Below, piece by piece: positions 60,484 to 64,000 of a stretch of DNA of 64,000 nt. The translations under genes were made by a program, and so were the position numbers. The notes beneath the pieces are model-generated. The model was given only the letters and a program-made list of their open reading frames with translations. It ran no database searches and had not been told where the DNA came from. Numbering within the stretch: the first letter of the stretch is position 1; each line of letters starts with the position of its first letter. Source of the DNA: [Mycobacterium] fortunisiensis (GTDB taxonomy: Bacteria; Actinomycetota; Actinomycetes; Mycobacteriales; Mycobacteriaceae); assembly GCF_019050325.1 (NCBI RefSeq), contig NZ_VOMB01000002.1, positions 372,001 through 436,000 on the forward strand, read 5' to 3'.

Positions 60484-61167
60484 GTGAATTGGTCGGTGGT
60501 CCCGTTGCAGCCAACCGTTCCAGTTCCGACTCCCTCGCCCGGCCCGTCGAACACAGACGTTGAGATACCGCCGATTGGCACCCCTACTGTGCCGAGTCCC
60601 GCCGAGAGCGTCGTGATCCATTATCCGCCGGACATTGTCGACAAGCTGCAACCTCAGCATTCGTTCTTGGACTGGTTGTACTCGCCTGCCGGTGCGACGG
60701 TGTGTGCCGCGGTGGTGGCGGCCGCCGCGATCTATTACACCCGCAAGAACACCAGAGACCAGATCGCCCATCAACGTCATGCGGAAGCCTTGAAGGCTCG
60801 ACGGGATGCCCTTGTCGCAGCGGACGAAGCTCGGCAGGAGCAATACGAGGCGGTCCGAAATCTCGTCGACTCGCGGGTACGGACGGGCATCAGCCCCGAC
60901 GCCGATTTGTTGGCATACAACGAGGCTGAGCGGGCGTCGAGACGGGCTCAGTACAAACTGAAGTTGTTCGGCTACGACGAAACCGTTGTGGACAAGTACG
61001 AAGCCGTGCGGAAGGCGGCCCGGGTGATCCGCGACGACAACATTGCCGATACGGCATCAGATGAATGGGTCGGCTATAAGGCTGCAGCGGGGGAAATGAA
61101 CAAGCAGTTGAGCTGGCTTGTCAAGAACCTCGAACAAGACGGCCCAGTTCCTGATGCGGTGGGGTAG
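60484..61167 (+). CDS. Single-pass membrane protein with cytoplasmic coiled coil
   Basis: 227 aa. Extracytoplasmic N-terminal Pro-rich stretch (VPLQPTVPVPTPSPGPSN), a membrane helix (about 70-90: AGATVCAAVVAAAAIYYTRK), then a charged helical region (RDQIAHQRHAEALKARRDAL onward) with heptad character to the end. No family recognised. The start is GTG 60484 or GTG 60481 at a leaderless promoter. It is divergent from the HD hydrolase (79 bp) and convergent with the small gene at 61180 (12 bp). Codon use is less biased than in the neighbours, as for the whole 59.9-62.2 kb island. Confidence 0.72.
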   Translation: MNWSVVPLQPTVPVPTPSPGPSNTDVEIPPIGTPTVPSPAESVVIHYPPDIVDKLQPQHSFLDWLYSPAGATVCAAVVAAAAIYYTRKNTRDQIAHQRHAEALKARRDALVAADEARQEQYEAVRNLVDSRVRTGISPDADLLAYNEAERASRRAQYKLKLFGYDETVVDKYEAVRKAARVIRDDNIADTASDEWVGYKAAAGEMNKQLSWLVKNLEQDGPVPDAVG

Positions 61168-61179
61168 CGGCCGGGCCGG

Positions 61180-61476
61180 TTAGTCGCGCCCGGTGATGAC
61201 GGAGCCGGATACGCTGTGTGATGCGGACTGCAACCTGCGGTTCCGACTGTCGTATCGTCGCTGACACTTGGCAGTGAGAGCCCGGGCGATCTCGGCGCTG
61301 CACGTCCGCCATCCGCCACCGAAACAGATCTCGGCTGTCAGACCGGGCGCCGGTACCCAGTCGCGGCGCCCTACGTTATACGTCTCCACCGCGGCCGCGG
61401 AGAACTCGTCGTCGCCGAGACGTGCGTCAGTGTGCACACGGGCGACGTGGCCCGCACTGTTGGTGAAATACCGCAC
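61180..61476 (-). CDS. 98-residue protein downstream of the RelA/SpoT-like gene
   Basis: 98 aa, GTG start with GGAGGG seven bases upstream. RYFTNSAGHVARVHTDARLG at the N-terminus, a middle VETYNVGRRDWVPAPGLTAE and a basic C-terminal end. No membrane segment and no family I can name. It starts 23 bp after the stop of the RelA/SpoT-like gene on the same strand, so the two form a bicistron. Size and place fit an immunity protein or antitoxin; this is inference only. Confidence 0.7.
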   Translation of the reverse strand: MRYFTNSAGHVARVHTDARLGDDEFSAAAVETYNVGRRDWVPAPGLTAEICFGGGWRTCSAEIARALTAKCQRRYDSRNRRLQSASHSVSGSVITGRD

Positions 61477-61499
61477 TGCCAGCCCTCCTCTCCGTGTGC

Positions 61500-62150
61500 T
61501 CAGTCTACCCAGCGAATGTCGGCCGGTGCCGGAACGAGGGCGAACGTGGCCCGCAGTCGCCGCAGTGCCGTTGCGCGGATCGGTTCGGGCGTCGCGTCGT
61601 CTCTGGCCAGTTCGTAGTCGCCGTGGGAGTCCTCGGCAGCCGCCAGTGAGTCACGAGTGTGGAACTGGACCTCGAACTCGATACCGGACGAACCGACAAA
61701 GCTGCAGTTGCGCCCCCGATAGCCACCCACGACCCACCCGTCGCTGAGCTCGTTCGGGCGGTAACCGGCCCGGATCAAGGCGTTGATGATCCGGGTGCCG
61801 CACGACCAATACTCGCGATCTGGCAGGACTGCCGTGTAGCGAAGGACGTCGCCGATCTCGGCGACGATGTCTTCGGCGCACCCGCCGAAACCTTCCACTT
61901 TGATGTTCCGCGCCATTGCCGTTTGTGTCTTGCGATCAAGCGACTCCAGGCATTTCAGCCGGGTGCCGAACCGTTCGACCGCACCACCGTGTGTGGTGAT
62001 GATGGACGTCACCGCTTCGGAGGTGGCAGGTTCGGCGCGGGTGGCGAGTTCCAACTGCCGCCGTGCGGCCTCACGGCATGCGGCGTGTTCTGCCGGTTCC
62101 AATTCTGGGTGGAGGTACCCGCTGTCCGATGACACGGCCGAGTGTGGCAC
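61500..62150 (-). CDS. RelA/SpoT synthetase-fold protein, possible toxSAS-type toxin
   Basis: 216 aa from GTG 62150 (GGAAAG 11 bases upstream); TTG 62174 or GTG 62135 are alternatives. The motifs of the (p)ppGpp-synthetase fold occur in order: RLKCLESLDRK (G-loop type 'RxKxxxSxxxK'), EIGDVLRYTAVLPDREYWSC, GYRPNELSDGWVVGGYRGRN, and FEVQFHTRDS with SHGDYELARD, which match 'ExQxxT ... HxxY' with the catalytic Glu kept. No HD domain is attached. Similar stand-alone domains occur in toxic small alarmone synthetases and in phage- or toxin-associated proteins. Partner candidates are the 98-aa gene 23 bp downstream and the HD hydrolase at 59922. Activity is unproven. Confidence 0.75.
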   Translation of the reverse strand: MPHSAVSSDSGYLHPELEPAEHAACREAARRQLELATRAEPATSEAVTSIITTHGGAVERFGTRLKCLESLDRKTQTAMARNIKVEGFGGCAEDIVAEIGDVLRYTAVLPDREYWSCGTRIINALIRAGYRPNELSDGWVVGGYRGRNCSFVGSSGIEFEVQFHTRDSLAAAEDSHGDYELARDDATPEPIRATALRRLRATFALVPAPADIRWVD

Positions 62151-62220
62151 ACCTCGTGAAACTTTCCGGGCCAATGAGGAACAAATCGGCGAACGCCCGC
62201 GTTGACGTCATCGACAGCAA

Positions 62221-62241
62221 GTTGAGTGAATAAGACTCAAG
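62221..62241. promoter_or_regulatory. HAIR element 1 (HspR site) upstream of dnaK
   Basis: GTTGAGT-N7-ACTCAAG, one mismatch from the HspR consensus CTTGAGT-N7-ACTCAAG, overlapping the region just before a TTGACA (62248-62253) that can serve as -35. Confidence 0.85.
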
Positions 62242-62275
62242 TCTGGGTTGACAATCTATGCCCACCCGGAGCAGG

Positions 62276-62296
62276 CTTGAGCGCAGTCCGCTCAGA
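62276..62296. promoter_or_regulatory. HAIR element 2 (imperfect) upstream of dnaK
   Basis: CTTGAGC-N7-GCTCAGA, a weaker inverted repeat 55 bp from the first and at the expected -10/transcript-start region. Confidence 0.65.
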
Positions 62297-62325
62297 CCCC
62301 TATATCTCTATCAGGAGGCAACACC

Positions 62326-64000
<1,675 letters not shown>

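Overview
The window is a high-GC, densely coded actinobacterial chromosome segment, almost certainly from a rapidly growing Mycobacterium (Mycolicibacterium). From memory, its gene content and order run roughly parallel to the M. tuberculosis Rv0315-Rv0350 region: GH16 glucanase, dcd, udgA, aspC, etfD, iniR, iniBAC, lpqJ and finally dnaK. It also carries an M. smegmatis-type phnF/phnDCE locus and many starts that look leaderless.

Layout. 1-4.3 kb: start of an FAD oxidoreductase, a membrane-anchored Hsp70-like protein with a Pro/Thr tail, a Tat-exported GH16 glucanase and a lipoprotein. 4.3-9.6 kb: a tightly coupled phnD-phnC-phnE(fused)-alcohol dehydrogenase operon divergent from its repressor phnF, with two PhnF operators between them. 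9.7-17.5 kb: exported M15-like protein, two membrane proteins, a DinB/MDMPI-like enzyme, a large Tat lipoprotein arylsulfatase, a MarR regulator and an F420-dependent oxidoreductase. 17.5-24.9 kb: a GNAT relic next to tRNA-Gly(CCC), two DUF7159-like membrane proteins flanking dcd, UDP-glucose dehydrogenase, CYP140-type P450 and a second MDMPI-like protein. 24.9-30.2 kb: an NTF2-like protein, a PaoABC-like molybdenum hydroxylase and a YibE/F membrane protein. 30.3-35.1 kb: AlaA/AspC aminotransferase and EtfD, the membrane Fe-S oxidoreductase of beta-oxidation, here with a repeated Ala/Pro/Lys tail and two perfect palindromes upstream.

35.2-47.9 kb is the most coherent specialised block. The STAND-type regulator IniR sits downstream of an Hsp70-like membrane protein. 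Divergent from them are an Rv0340-like protein, then IniB, the dynamin-like GTPases IniA and IniC, and a second Hsp70-like membrane protein. Two small Thr-rich single-pass proteins follow on the opposite strand. A repeated CCCCTANTGG element lies in front of the Rv0340-like gene and in front of iniB. This is a cell-envelope stress locus in which actin-fold ATPases are genetically tied to the dynamins.

47.9-50.4 kb: F420 oxidoreductase, TIGR03085-like protein, LpqJ and a secreted protein made of three Cys/Trp modules. 50.4-60.0 kb: an accessory exopolysaccharide cluster with six overlapping or close genes on the minus strand (three GT4 enzymes, a CgeB-like glycosyltransferase, a flippase and a YdcF-like protein), divergent from a polyprenyl-phosphate sugar transferase and a polytopic membrane protein. 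59.9-62.2 kb: a small accessory island with an RSH-type HD hydrolase, a membrane coiled-coil protein, and a RelA/SpoT-like synthetase-fold protein followed by a 98-residue partner, which is a candidate alarmone-based toxin-antitoxin locus. 62.2-64.0 kb: dnaK (truncated by the window end) behind HspR-type HAIR elements.
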